Assembly: GCA_026874595.1 (NCBI GenBank)
Contig: CM049306.1
Location: 73,531,642 to 73,595,641, forward strand
Source of the DNA: Sipunculus nudus
Taxonomy: Eukaryota; Annelida; Sipuncula; Golfingiida; Sipunculidae
Length of the DNA stretch: 64,000 bases
Reading direction: 5' to 3'
Each line of letters starts with the position of its first letter. Positions within the stretch are counted from its first letter, which is position 1. Shown here in pieces: positions 46,701-61,700 of the stretch. Under the pieces are notes generated by a model. It was not told where the DNA came from and did not search any database. It saw only the letters and a list, made by a program, of their open reading frames with translations. The translations under genes and the position numbers were made by a program.

Positions 46701-49700
46701 AAACTTAAGCTGAGCACAGTGACCCATGGGTCCCTTGTTTAATACTTTGTCAAAAGGACAATCATGTTATCACAGCTGGAAGGTCAAGCATATTACATTT
46801 CAAAATTCTGATGTAAGATCTAACACTCTTGGTGGGACTGAGATTTGAGCATTTAGCTGGTTCAAGCCTTCGGCCTGATGGTACAATCAGATGTGTCACT
46901 TTTGTGATAGACAATCAAGACCGAAATACAAGGTAATTTAAACAAAATTAAAAAAACTGGCTACATTCAGGCATTTTCCCAAGGCCTTGAAAATGCACAA
47001 CAATTTTACAAAGACTTTTAGAAACCTATTCAAGGTATAATAACTGTAATAATATCTGCCATGTACAACATTCAATAGTAATGTTAACTAGAATACGGGT
47101 AGTCGACAAGCGACTACGTGTATCCGCCTAAATCAGAGTGGAACGGGTGAAGTGAGGCATGGATTAAGTGGCAAGGGGAAATAGAGTGAAGTGTTGCATA
47201 TTAGCATGGATGTCTGCAGCCAAATTGTGTATGAAGGTTGCCCCCCCTACCACAAAATCCAGAAAGCCGTCCCAGTTGTATACATATGCAAAATTTAAGG
47301 CAGATAAGTCAAACCACTACATGTATATGAGTGATTTTAGCCCATGGCAGACAATCAGATGGACGCTGAGCAAAAATGGTTGCAGGTGACGGCACCAGTT
47401 TTGCGTATGATAAAGAGCTATGTGAGAACTATACACATGCAAAACTTTGGCCGAATCGGTCAAACGGTTCCCAAGATATGAGCTTGGATGTCTGCTGCAT
47501 AAACTAGAATGCAGGTGGCTCCACCTGTCATAAAATCAAGAGAGCTGTCGGAAATGTATAAACCTGCAAAATTTTAGCCAGATATGTCAAACCACTGCCG
47601 AGATATGAGTGATTTTAACCCAAGGCAGACAAACAGATGGACACTGTGCAAACATGGTTGCAGGTGGCGCCACCATTTTCTGTGTATGTTATAAAGCTCT
47701 CCAAGGGCTACATTTGTGCAAAAAAAATTTTCCTGATCGGTCAAACGGTTCCCGAGATATGAGCTTGGATGTCTGCAGCGTAAACGTGAATGTAGGTGGC
47801 GCCACCTGTCACAAAATCAGAAAAGCTATCCAGGATGTATACGCATGCCAAATTTCAGGTGAATTAGTCAAGTCACTGCAGAGATATGAGTGATTTTAAC
47901 CCAAGGCAGACAAACAGATGGACACTGTGCAAACATGGTTGCAGGTGGCACCACCATTTTTTGTGTATGTTATAAAGCTCTCCAAGGGCTACATTTGTGC
48001 AAAAAAATTTTCCTGATCGGTCAAACGGTTCCCGAGAAATGAGCTTGGATGTCTGCAGCGTAAACGTGAATGTAGGTGGTGCCACCTGTCACAAAATCAG
48101 AAAAGCTATCCAGGATGTATACGCATGCCAAATTTCAGGTGAATTAGTCAAGTCACTGCAGAGATATGAGTGGTTTTAACCCAAGGCAGACAAACAGATG
48201 AACACTGTGCAAACATGGTTGCAGGTGGCGCCACCATTTTTTGTGTATGTTATAAAGCTCTCCAAGGGCTACATTTGTGCAAAAAAATTTTCCTGATCCG
48301 TCAAACGGTTCCCGAGATATGTGGGTTTATGTGTGGAAACAGACGCACAAACAGACGCAGAGCACAGAGGAAAGGTCAAAACAAAATCGGGGCGCAGCAG
48401 TTCACATGTGACCCAAACATAATCCCGGGTTTCGTAAAATTCCGCCCAGCGGTTACGGAGGAGTTCTCAGGAAACCTACGCGGCGGCGGCGGCGGCGGCG
48501 TGCAGCTGAAAACATAGTATCCGCAAAACTCTGTTTTGGCGGATACAATGAGGACAAGGTAGTTTCTTTATAAATATTTACATGTAGTCCAATAGCTGAC
48601 AGGTATATATTACTGTAACTATTTCACAAAATCCAATTCTTGAGCCACATTATACACGACATCTCACCTGCACTTGCTGGGTATTGACTTTGAAGGTGAC
48701 TTTCTGTACAGGAATGACATTGGGTTGCGAGGGTCAAGCATCTGAAGGTCAAGGCTGTCTTGTTCTTTGTGAAATTGGTGCAAAGATGACTGATAGGTCT
48801 GCTCTCCCCTCGTGTGTCTTCAATAATAATAATAATGATAAAAACAAAAACAATAATGTTATTAATAAAAAGAAGAATAAAGATTCAGACATAAGGGATA
48901 TACTTATTTTCTAATACTTGCTACAATATGCTATTTACCACCAAACCTTTAGATCTAAATCAAAAGTATGTTTTTTTCCAAAATAGCCTTTTAAATAAGT
49001 GTTTTAGATACTTGTTACACAGCTTTCATGAAAGGAAACTATGTTGGACACAATTTAACAAAAGAAATGCTTCTGTTTACTTTTGAAACAAGTGATCCAT
49101 GAGTCATGATGCTCAGCTGACTAGGAAGACATTCACAGAAGCAATTTTATCATCTGAATGCCAAATTTTGAAGATGGTATCCCCATTCAACTATAGCAAT
49201 GAAAGTTCTTAGAAATCATCAAGAAGAAAAAGTTTCATGATTATATGTCCAGCCATTCCCATGAAATCTAGCCTTTTCGTATGCAGTCCGCTGAGCTAAA
49301 TTGTCCATGCACATTCTTGAAGATCATCCCAGGATGTACAGTTTACGAGCCCCATAGCTCAGTGGATATGAGTAACAGAGATCTAAGTTCATGCTTCCGA
49401 GGAGATTTTTAATGGACCTCGATTGGTTTTCATGAAGAAATGTCTAGATCCAGCATTTAAGATTTGCGCCCTGTTAACAGATGATTGAACAGACAGAAGG
49501 ACAACGGATAACAAGTGATCGCTATAGCTCAGATGACTTTAAATCAGCTGAGCAAAAAAGGAAATAAAATTACTTTTTCACCACCAATCACCAAAGAAGC
49601 TTTGGAGGAAAACAACACTTATTTAATTCATACTGGCATGTAAACAAACACTCGTGAAAACATTGCCTCCTTGGCCAAGGTAGTTATTGATCCTGACCTG

Positions 49701-52700
49701 TATGGCACACCATCTGTTTGCTCCGTTTGTACAGGGGTCTTTCTACTTGTGCTGGCACTCCTAGCTCCTGGGGTATGAGAACGACTGCTCTGTCCATCCT
49801 GATTCCTATAGATTCTGCTAGGTGGTGCCATGGTGCCATCAGATTTGCTGGTGGAACCAGCATGTTCTGGCAGAGTACCTGTCAGATAGATATCACCCTA
49901 GCTGTACATTATATCAAAGAAGTACGGGCTGACTTGTAATTCCAAAGATGAAATGACTAAAACTTTAGCGTAAGGCCAAAATGAAAAAAAAAGTATGGTT
50001 CTCAGGCACTTTTTTCAGAAACCAGTGTGGGAGGGCAATATTTTATTTTACCTTTTTTTTGTATGTTTCGATAAAATTCGCATATGATCAGGGAAAAGCA
50101 TGAATATAACAGAACTGTTTTGCTAAACAGGCAAAAGCACTACATAACAAAAAAAAAAACTGATCAAAATTGTATTCTTTTATCTTCTTGAAAGATGAAA
50201 ATAAAAAAAAATGTTTAATGCAGGGAGTTTTAACTGACGCAGGCAGTGCCTGAGAACCATACCTTTTATTTTTTTGGCCTAAGTTAAAGATAAGTCATAT
50301 AAAATCCTATTAAAACAGTATTTCAGATAATCTCATTATAACAACAATTATTTTTTTTTATAATCACAGGGAAATACAACTATTACTGTTAATTCCTGCT
50401 AAATCCTAAATCACTGCTTGCAGTGAATACAAGTGAATCCTTCAATACCGCTTCACACACCATCTGGTTCATCAAGGAAAGACCCATGGTGCTTATCACA
50501 CAGACAGCCATCTGTATCTAACTTTAAGGATGACACCTATTCATCAGTCAATATAGTTTTTACCATCTCCAAATGTTTTCTTCATCCTGTGGTCAATATT
50601 CCTGCTGAACTGCTATTACATAGATTTTTATTCTGCAATAACTTTCAGCATCATACATTTTAAAATTTCAGTTATGAGTCAACAATTAAGTGACTCACCG
50701 ACAGTCTTAGAACAGTTCCTGTGGCCTAACAATGACTGCTGTTTCTGCTGTTTTCTCAGGGTCAGCAGACTGCGTTTTTCATTTGCTGACTCAGCCCTTA
50801 GATGTTTTTGCAGTCGCATCAACAAACTCCTGCAAGGTGAATGAAAACTGTGTGTGTATCTGAAGCTGTAAAAGCATACTTGTACCTTTGAGGAAATGCT
50901 AACTGCTACTGTTACATCTGATACAGGCTCTATAAAAGAATAATACTGGAGCACTTTAATTTAATATTGATCACATTTAAAAAGTTCCATGATATTTTAA
51001 TTTTTTTTACTAGACATTTTAAAAGGATGCCTTTTTGAAAATAATTATCTTGAAGCATGCATCATGCTCAGATTATGTAGCGTGATAATTTGTAGCTGAA
51101 TTCATACTTACCTTTCCATGGCTCGCTCCTGCCACTTATTGTCAAACTTTGTTCCTTCATTTTGATACAGGACTTTCACTGGATCAGCAATGCTGGAAAG
51201 AAGCAGAAACTGTTTGCAAAACCAACATCATTACCTAAATAAGATGTAATATCTCTACTAATTAGACTAGAAGAAGGACATGTATCTTTATCTACTGACA
51301 TCACAGATGGCTCTAAATAAAATATAGCAACAGTGGGTATTAAGGCCCTGAAGGAACAGATTTTAAGTTAAACATTTTGGATGCAAGATTAGAAGAGGGG
51401 TTGCAAATTTAATGAAAGAGGATTTAAGTAATACATTTCAATTGTCCAATTAACCATGTCATATACAAGGAACCCATAGGTCATGGTGTTAAATGGCATT
51501 TATTGAATTATTCATTTATTAATTATATAATATGACTCAAAAGCTGCCATTTTGGGAAATTTTCTATATTTGATTTTCAAACTTTTGGTAAGATTGCAAT
51601 TGCTTTTTCCAACTTACCCAGCTTTGGTTTGATATTTCCTGAGAGCTTCATCAAACTTCATATAAAGACTCTGTGAAACCAAGACATAAATAAATTCATA
51701 AATCAATGAAACCACATACAAAAAAAAGAAATAGTTCTGTGAAGTGTTTTTCAATTTTTCCATATTCAGGGGCACATACAAATAACATAAGTTAAATATA
51801 AGAGTTAAATAAATGATGCACATGTCATTATAAGGCTGAAGTTGAAGTAAAGTCCATAGCTTTAACAGATTTAACAGACATTTTGGTTTAACCTGCACTT
51901 TACCATCTACCAGTATAAGCCCTTGACTGAAGACCTGTCATAATATGTCTACAAACTGTGTTTATATATTTATAATAAACCTAAAACAATACCCTGAGGG
52001 ATACTCAGATGAAGTTGAATTTCATTATGCAAATCTGTAATAAACTAACTCCTTTTCTCTCCTCATAATTACCATTTATATAAATGCATAAAAATAATAA
52101 TTGTAAATATCCATAAGGGAGGTGGATACAAAACAAACCACAAACAACTGACCTTGGATGAGGACTGACTGCCAGCAGTGTGAGGACGGGACATCTTGGT
52201 AGGATCAACACCTAAATAATTGCAACAGCTACATAAGACCATACAATGACAGGACAGTTACAGTGATTGGAAAGTTATAGGACATTTACAGTGAAAGGAC
52301 AGTTACAGGACAGTTAGAGTGATAGGACAGTTACAGTAACGGGGCAGTTTCAGTGATAGGGCAGATACAGTGATAAGGCAGATACAGTGATAAGGCAGTT
52401 ACAGTGATAGGGCAGTTACAGGTCAGTTACAACAACAGGACAGTTACAATGATAGGACAGTTACAGTGATAGGACAGTTACAGTGACAGAACAGTCACAG
52501 GTACAGGACAGTCACAGTTACAGGACAGTTACAGTGATAGGACAATCACAGTTACAGGACAGTTACAGTGATAGGACAGTAACAGGACAGTTACAGTGAT
52601 CGGACAGTTACATACCTAGGATGACAAGATACTAAACAGATTAATGTCTTACTGTTACAGATTACACTGGTTTATTTCGTGATTGATGTAGAAGAAAATT

Positions 52701-55700
52701 ATTTTTCATCGTAAAAACTTCACTAAATTTTCTTGAAACTTCAGGAAAACTAGTATGTAAAGATATAATTTAACTACTTATGCTTATATTTACTATGAAT
52801 GGGACTTGGTCATGACTAATACTTCTGGATTTCATAATAAATACACTGAAGAAGATTTTAAGGACAATGTAATCTGTGGTGGCACCAAAGGTCAAGGTAG
52901 ATTTAATATACAAATCACCTTGTGTGATTATTGGTCTCCCATGACATATAAAGGCAGATTTAATGTTAAACTAACCTTGTGGGGTATTCGGTCTAGCACC
53001 AGGTGGGTAGGCAGAGACAGGTCGCCTGCGGCCATCTGGGGTCAATGGGTGCGGAGGATACACCCCCATTTCTTCCATGAGCATATCAAGTGCTGAAATC
53101 TGTCCATCCAGTCTTGAAGCAGATCTGCTCCATCCAGACCATGGTCTCTCTGACCAGCGACTGTGCGGACGCTCTGATCCGGGGCCCTGACTGAAACTCA
53201 CAGACCCTCGGTCATCATGGATGTTCTTACCATCTGCCTCAGCCTCCGAATCCTGCATGAATAAAGACAGGATGCTCTCGTAGTCAGACTGAGCCCCGGC
53301 TGATCGAGGACGGGATCGGGTGGTGCTGGCTGACATTTCTCGTGTGGTGCCCTGGAGACTCATGGAAGCACCACGGCTTGGAGGTAAAGCACTGTCGCGG
53401 AACCAACTACTTGTGGTTGAGTCTCTGTGCACAGCATCACTGGCTGGTAACGGTGTCTGCAAGTCAGTGAGTTCTGGCTCTGCCTCAGTTCCTATGGTAG
53501 TAGCCAAGTCATCAACTGTAAACAGAAAGCGTAGCCAACATACAGTAATCAATTAAATGAGACTGTAACTAAGGTTATCAACTGCAAATAACCTGAAACA
53601 GTCTTCAAGATCATCTCCCAGTTTATGATAATGATACATGATGGATAATGAACATACAATGACAATGGTAAATACAAAGATATTGCCGAGCTATTGACCC
53701 ATGCCACAAATTAAACCATATGCATGGTCAGACATACAAAAAAAGATTAAATAGCTTAAATCTTATGGGGGCAGACAGGGGGGGAAATAAAATAATATGG
53801 AATCATGGCACTGGAACCCAACTGTGTAAAGCTTGGTAATGTCTGTTATTACCACCAGGCTGCACAAGTAAGAATCAGTATCACACAAAAGTGACTTACA
53901 TAATACTTATGATAAACACAAAAAGATAGTGTAGAACTGATACATTACTTGAGCCTTGTATGAACCCTTCACTCTCAGACAGGAAAGAGGCTGGTGTATC
54001 TGCTGTAGCTCTCATGTAAGCAATGTCTCTCTGACTTTGTTGGTCATCATCAACCTCATCCCCAAGGAAACCAACCTTAAGACTACCCTCTGCATGTCCA
54101 TCTGAAATTATGAAAAAAAAATGAAAAAAAATGTCTACAGTTGTTCACTAAATGACCAATAATTGATTAAGAGCAATAAATACAGGGCTAACAAGAGTTG
54201 GAAGGTTTTCCAGGAATATGGAAACTTTGCTGGAAACTGTTGATAAATTTTCAAAAGAATTTGCAATTCCAGGCATTTTAAATTTAAGTCATTTTAAAAC
54301 AAAGGAAACAGTTAAATAAAAATAAATGTTTTCAAATAAATAACCAAAGTTGATCAATTAACTTTTACATATAAATGGATCACTATAGTTATAACTGGCC
54401 GGTATCTTTCATAAACAGGGAAATTAGAAATCTAAGCCTCTGAGTAAGAAAAATAATTGAAGCAGGACAAGTTCTGATCATATATAGCTTTAACTGCGAA
54501 TGGTTCACACAGTAATGGTAATAAGCTATCATTTTCTCTTGTACAGAAATTTAAACTAAAACATTTTAAGGGTTTAATGGTAATGGATTTAAACCTTTTT
54601 AAGGGTGTAATGGATTCTTCATGGGTCTCTTCAGTACCCTTTTCCAGGACTATCAATAAATCTTTCTGTATTTGCATGTTCCCTTAATTTTTCCAAAAGT
54701 CCAATAACTTGTGAAAATTTTAAAAACATATTTCAATTTCTCTGTAGATGTGGATACACTGTGACTTTTAAGTTTTGCACAAATAAAAAAAATCTAAATC
54801 TTCCAGATTAAGTTATGAATGACTAACTTTTGTGGGAGAGCTACAGTAAACATAAAAGAGTTAGATTATTCAATTTTGCAAACACACAACATATTAACAA
54901 TGCATTTGCCAAAACTGAAATAAATCAAGTCACAGAGAATAAAAGTGGTAAAAACACAGAATCAGATCTAAAAATAAACATATATAAGGCAAATTATATG
55001 GAGGTCTAGATGTTTTGAAGATTTTTTAACCAGACACTGATAAGCAGGAATCTTTCACCTTTCATATATTAGATACCACATACCTTCTTGTCATTAAGAA
55101 TTTGGTTGAAATAAATTTCATTGAGTTTCTCAGTATTTTGTAATATTAGTTCATTTTAATTAAAATCAGGTTCACATTAAAATCTGCATTATATGAAGCC
55201 ATCAAACTGTGCAGGTACATCACTTGGTAGTTAAAGTACACACAGCAGGTGCTGTCTGAACACTGATGACAACATCAGGTAAGATCATTTGATCTTAACA
55301 GCAAAATATGTGACAAAATCAAATGTGTACAGAAAACTGCAAATTTTAGTCTTGTATGTGTGCTACCTAGGTCTCAGCTGACAAGATAGTGCATTGTGCT
55401 TCATGAAAAATAAAACTGCTCAGTGCACATTAAGATAACAGACAAAATCCTATCATACTGCCTTATTTATCTATAACACTGTCCAAAATAATCCTCCCAA
55501 TATTAAATGTATGGTCACTTTGTCAAACCATAAGGTAACTGGAATCAATGTATTTTTATATTAAGCAGTTATGGAAGCAAAATGTGCCGGGTTCAGTCAA
55601 ATGTACCAAAGCTTGGCAAGAGATAATTAATTGAACATTTTTATGGGTTCAGGGAAGATCCAGGATTTTTTTCCAGTTGGGTTGGGCTGTTAAAAGATGT

Positions 55701-58700
55701 ATCAAAACTGCCCTCAAACCCCCCCCCCCCCCCCTTAAACTTCTAGAAGGCAGTTGTTTTGAAACTAGAAGGCAGTAAACGCTCTTTCCCATCTTCTGAG
55801 CGTCAAACTAAACCGAGGCCTAAAAATGTAAATAACCCCCAAAAAGAGCAAGTCCTCCACACAAAAAGAATAAGGGTGGTAATGTAAAAGCTCAAAAGCT
55901 GAAAACTGATTAGAATGAGGGAAAAAAACCGAGTGCTCTTAAAGAAAAATGAAGGGGAGAAAGAGTTATAAGCAACATTTTCTCGAAATAATGAAAACAG
56001 ACCAGCACCTCTTAAAAATTTTGTCAGGTCAGTAAAGAGCTTTAAGGGTGACTTGGTTCTAGGATAAATTATTTTTTTAAAGAAATTTGTCATTTTCCGT
56101 TGAGATATATGATTTAATAGAATAATAAGTCTAACATGCAAGCTAGGGGGGATCTTTAAAATTATCAAACAAACCATGAAAATTTATACACTTCGAACTG
56201 TCAGTATGATAGTATATGATTAGAAAAATCATACATTTAATAATGACAAGCAGTTGTCACAACCCCAACCTTCATCCCTAAACATTGCCTGTTAAATGTT
56301 TAGTGTTATTTATAATTATGAATAATCTTAAGACAGGTTGTAACTTGTCTACATCTGCTGACCTTTTATTAACTTGCATTACACTTTTCAAGAGATAGCT
56401 ATAATAAATAAACCTTGATACTGTGTAGAAGTACAGACTGGTATTCTATGGAATCACATAAAACTATAAAGAGAAGCATTGCTGTGATTGGGCAACTGAT
56501 TATAAAGCATTCTGGAGTTCAAACTAATTATAAGCCACAGCAACCTGTACCCTCTAACACTGAATTCTTAGGCCTGGGAGGTTTAAGTATGGACTTGATC
56601 CCTGACTGTGATTCCTCAATCATCTCAAGATCTCTGGGTTTCTTAGAAACTAGAGAGAAGATATATCCATTTTATCAGTTTTAAAGTCAAGCTTCTTCAA
56701 TGAAATAATATTAAATGATATAGGAATGAAACTATGAGACAGACAAAAAGGAAATAAGTTAGGAAGAATGAGGGAAAAGAGGAAAGGAAATGATGATTCA
56801 ACATATTTTGAAGTAAATATTACTCCAGATATAGGAAGGTTATGACTTTTCATACAATTCAAACCAAACTTATTATCATTTGTCAACATATCAAAAATGT
56901 TATGTAAACTATTTAAGTCTTGTTAACTGTTAAAAGCAATATTTCATAACAAAAGAGATATTAAATTTAGTATTTCTGTTTGTACAGCAAGCTTTAAAGT
57001 TGTCAGGGTATAAAAAACATCTTGTGAATCGTTATCATTTGTATAACAAAATAAATGAAGCATTAGAGGAGTATTATTGTACTTTCTCATGTGTATTTAA
57101 CCATCCCTCTATAAAACTATCATCATCCCACAAGAAATATCACGACGGCAGAGGAATGTTGTTACAACTAAGGTAAAAACACAAAAAAAGTCAGATGTTC
57201 CATAAATTCTCCACTACTGTTTTTCTCTTCAATTTTTGTTTATTTTTTTGCAAATTAAGATTGACATCTTTGTAATGTTGATAACTTGTGCTCTTGCCTT
57301 GATTTTAAAAGAACTGAATATGGATTTATTTACGTGCTGACTATGCACACAATTTCAAGAACTGAAGTCAATTTTGGTATTTCTCATGAAAGGTTTGCAA
57401 CATTCCTTATATTTTGTCTCAACAAATAATTAAAAAAAAAATTTCTTGTGTGTGGCTTTATCTGCACAGCAAACCTTACACATAACAAAGGCAGCAGTTT
57501 TGTGAATAATGTATACAACAAACTCTTGGTATGGTGGAGAATATAAATATAAAGCAAAATGAGTGTTATTAATTACCTGGTGTTTCACTCTCTAAGGCCT
57601 CATAGCTGATGCTGTGTGACTGTCCAGCGCTGCCCTCTCTGCCGTCACTGCTCAGCCTTCCTGCACTGCTGGCTCTGCCAGTACTGCTCTGTCTCCCAGC
57701 ACTACTCACCCTGCCAGCACTGCCTTCTCTGCTCACATGTCCAGCACTGCTTGCTCCACCAGCACTGCCTGCTCTGCTGCCAGCACTGACACCACCAGCA
57801 CTGCTCACTCTGCCAGTACTGCTTACCCTGGACATTCCAGCACTGCTCACTCGGCTGTCAGCATCTTGAGATTCTGAGGTCCTCTGTATGATGACAAGAT
57901 AATTCTTATCACATATGACTTATGAATATGTAATATTTCACAAACTGTGGGTCTGCGCTGTTGCAAATTTACACTTATCCCCATTAAAGATATAGATGTC
58001 AATACTATATAATGTTTAGACATGCGAACAACATTTAATTGGCTTGTACTACAACATTTTTAATGAGCAAGAAATACTGTAACAGAGTTTGAAGCTCTTC
58101 CTCTATCAGATGTTAATAATTAAACCAGGCTGATTTTTTCATTCTGAAAATATTTGAAGTTATTATTGAAGAAAAAAGTTATAAAATATAATGACTTAAT
58201 GATCCTAAAAGTTACAGAAACCTTCACTTGTGGCAGTGTCTTAGTTGTTTATTAATTAACCAAAACAAGGTAACAGAAAGTTCACACTCTAAATTCTTTT
58301 GTCTTTTTTTTTTTCTTAAAAACTTGGACATTTTGTAAAGTTCAGTAAATTGTAGAGGTGGAGGAAACTGAAGAACCCTGAGAAAACCACCAGCTCTGGA
58401 CAACTACAATGCATCTCATGTCCACGCCAGGGATCAATCCTGGGTTGCCAGCAGAGAGAGCCAAGTATTTTACCCCTCAACTGTCCAGGCCCAAAATTAA
58501 TTATGTTATTCCAGCCCAGGTTCAATGCTGACAACAATGATTAAAACAAGAAATCATTCCAGGCATGAACACCAAGTTTACCTCCAAAAAATTTCAGGTA
58601 CTACCATCAATTAAAATTTTTTTCAATATTAACTTAAGTGATATTCAAGTATCCTATTTCCATTGTTTTTAGTGACTGAACATCTTTAGATGATATATGA

Positions 58701-61700
58701 TCATACCTCATGTACATCCTCTGGTAGGTCAGGGAGTGGAGGTGGTCCCGCTCTGGAGTAGGGAGCGGCCACATCGTCAGAGATAAGAATTCTTCGCTTG
58801 GAACTGCTGGCGTTGGTATCTGTGGAGACACCTGGTGTTGCTGCAGCTCCAAATTTGCGTGGCGGTAAATCTGGCACCTCAAACACAGGGGTGGAATCCA
58901 CACTTGACCGTCGTGAGGACAGGCTCTCCTCAGCTTCTGATGACGCCTGTGTGGATGGCCTGCGTACACTTGCTCTCTGGTTAAGAATGAAACATTATTT
59001 AGGCAAAAAAATAAAAGTTATGGTTCTCAGGCACCCCTGCATCAGTTTTAACCCCCTGCATAAAAAAATTCTTATTTTGATTTTCATCTTTCAAGAAGAT
59101 TGAATTATACAATTTTGATAAGTTTTGCTTTGTTATGTAGTGCTTTTACCTGTTTAGAAAAAAAATTATTTTATTATCATGCTTTCCCTGATCGTATGAC
59201 ATTTTTATCGAAACATACAATAGAATGAAAAAAATTTCACATGCCCTCACTGATTTATGAAAAAAGTGCCCGAGAACCATTCCTTTTATTTTTGGCCTTA
59301 TAGGACTGATCTTAAGGGATGCTTATTGTCCTCTGGTTAAACAGGAAAATTATCATTTATAAGGGTGTAAGTCTCATGACAGATCATTAGATCCAAATCT
59401 GGGTAACATTATCATTAAATTTCTGAGATCAGCAAACATTTCAGCTTTTTCAACATTATACATCCTCACCCAGGTAAACCAGCTGCAGTTGTATGGCCTC
59501 CAACTTGTAAAAAAAGCATAGCCTTCTACTAAAAAGCCTTCTCTCAGTTTAACCATAATTCTCATGATCTGAAATTATTTCTTTCTGTTTTAAGTCATCC
59601 TAACTTCAGGAGATCTCCATTTTAGCCATTTTCAATTTTTTTCATTCATTAATTCAACTAAAGCAATTAGTGAGATGATTTGTGAATGAAATCATGAGCT
59701 TTAAACATATTGTGATATTCACTGCCATTCCTATGGACATCTTTGGTGAAAGACTTGTTTCTTAAAGAAACTGTCATAGTGTCAGATAGGCCCATGTAGT
59801 CAAACACTCTAAAGGTAAACACTCAATAGTCCCATTCATAAAACTAGAGACTCTAGTGTCAGGTTCTCTACTGCCTCTTAATTTAAAACATGGTCTTAAT
59901 ATTTTGAGAATGAACTCTGCTCATTGCTGGCAGACCACCAGCAGGTGGCTTTTCACTTTCTTGCAAAGAGTACACAACTCAGTATGTACTTATGCTGAGC
60001 TGGTAAGCCTAACTTGTGTTGTGATATAAGCACATTTATATGTGATATTATCACAAAAGATTAAATGTTAACTCAAAAACAAAACTCAGTCTCTATGGTA
60101 ACAAGTCATTTCCTGTGTCACATACAAGTTGGCTGCTGTCCAGTAACCCACAGCAACAGGCTAGTATTCATGCAGTCAGAAATTCAACAAACAAGTACAG
60201 GGATTTACCAGTATGCTGAGTAAAAACAGAATTTGTCTCACTCATGGTTGGTGTTGTTAGAAAGTATATAAAAAGGCTAATGATTGGTCTGGTTTATGTC
60301 AAGTGACAGCATAGTCCTAGAATGGAACCAGAATGGAATTCAGCAGATGTACAAATACTTAGTTAAGCTAGAATTTGATAAAAAAAAAATGGAGGTGGTT
60401 ACCTCGAACAACAGCAAAATATTAAATATAAAACTATTAATAACATGATATCAAATAACAAATCTAAAGATTGAGAGGTATAAAATTCATAAATTCTAAA
60501 GCTGTTTGTACTAAAAGGACATTTCTGAGGCTGACATACCCTTGTTCTGGTTGGCTTTATGACTGTTTTTGGTCTTGGTGATGGCTCTTGTTTGGGGATG
60601 GTTTTCTCTTCCGCTACTTTTGGGGCAGCTTTACCTTTCTTAGGTAATTTTCTTGATCCTTTGAACTCTTTTTTCGCAACAGGTCGGATGGCCTTTGGGG
60701 CATCAGATTTTTGTTTTGCAGGCTGAAGAAAACATACAACACTGATCACAGATGTAAGCTAATACAAATGACCTAACTAGAAAAGTTATGATAGATACTT
60801 TATAATGCCAATGAATCATTTTATTACATGAACTGGTAATTATTTCTCCTCTTTGTACGTGATCGATTTTCTTTTGAAAATACATTCAATCAGAATTTAT
60901 AAATAATTATGAGGCCTGAAATATCAGTGACTAACTCAAGGATAAATTCATGATTGTATCCTCCTGCAAGATGAAAAAGAATTCCTAAATATTTATCTCA
61001 GTCAGTTAATTAAAAAAATCCTATTGCTCCATGATTGTCTGGTCCTAGTCTGCAGAATGGGTGATATTTTGTGTTCAGCCCTATGACATTATATCACTAT
61101 CAACATTTTATCACTGAATATTGTTTTGATCATGCAGGTACTGCAGATAAAAAATGAAATAAAAATCTTTAGTTTTAGTATTTTGATTTACTGGTTTACC
61201 TGCTGAAAGAAAATGTTCTTAAAATATGCTAATTACAGTAATTAAACAACCAGGTGAACTGGCCTAAAGTGGTCATACTTCACAGGTGGTTTTGTTAGAC
61301 AGGTCACTTATAATCAGTGTAAATGTGTTCAGTTCACTGAAGGGTGGTTTTAATAGACAGGTGGGCTTATTAGACAGGTGGTCTTTAAGACAGGTTCCAC
61401 AGTACTGTATTAAATTTTACAATACTCTCTCAGGTTACATTAGAACAGTGTGAATTAAACTGACTTTAAAAAAATTATTTGAACTTTTAATTCTCATATA
61501 AATGGTCCAGTAACAATAGGTAAATGTAAGATCACTTTCTGGACTTTTGTCAACTTCAACATTCTTATCCATTTGCACATGTGGACCAGATATATATATA
61601 TATATTTTTTATAAAATTAACAACATTGTCTATCATGTTTACTATATAATTAACACAGGGTAGGAAATAAAATTGAAACTGGATTTATAGTTTAGAAAAT

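Noticed and set aside
47609-48517. Plus-strand frames with cysteine-rich similar peptides (47609-47893, 47997-48179, 48170-48517)
   Set aside because: They are successive family B repeat units read in different frames.
49341-49395. tRNA-like A-box phrase within a family A copy
   Set aside because: No complete cloverleaf and only a weak B box; treated as part of the repeat.
43773-50829. Joining exon 50699-50829 directly to exon 43773-43935
   Set aside because: Phases clash (one trailing base against one leading base). Exon 49698-49878 fits both neighbours exactly and resolves it.
55803-56177. 124-codon minus-strand frame in the intron before exon 53949-54101
   Set aside because: Phe/Leu/Ser-rich translation of AT-rich intron; the flanking exons already join in phase without it.
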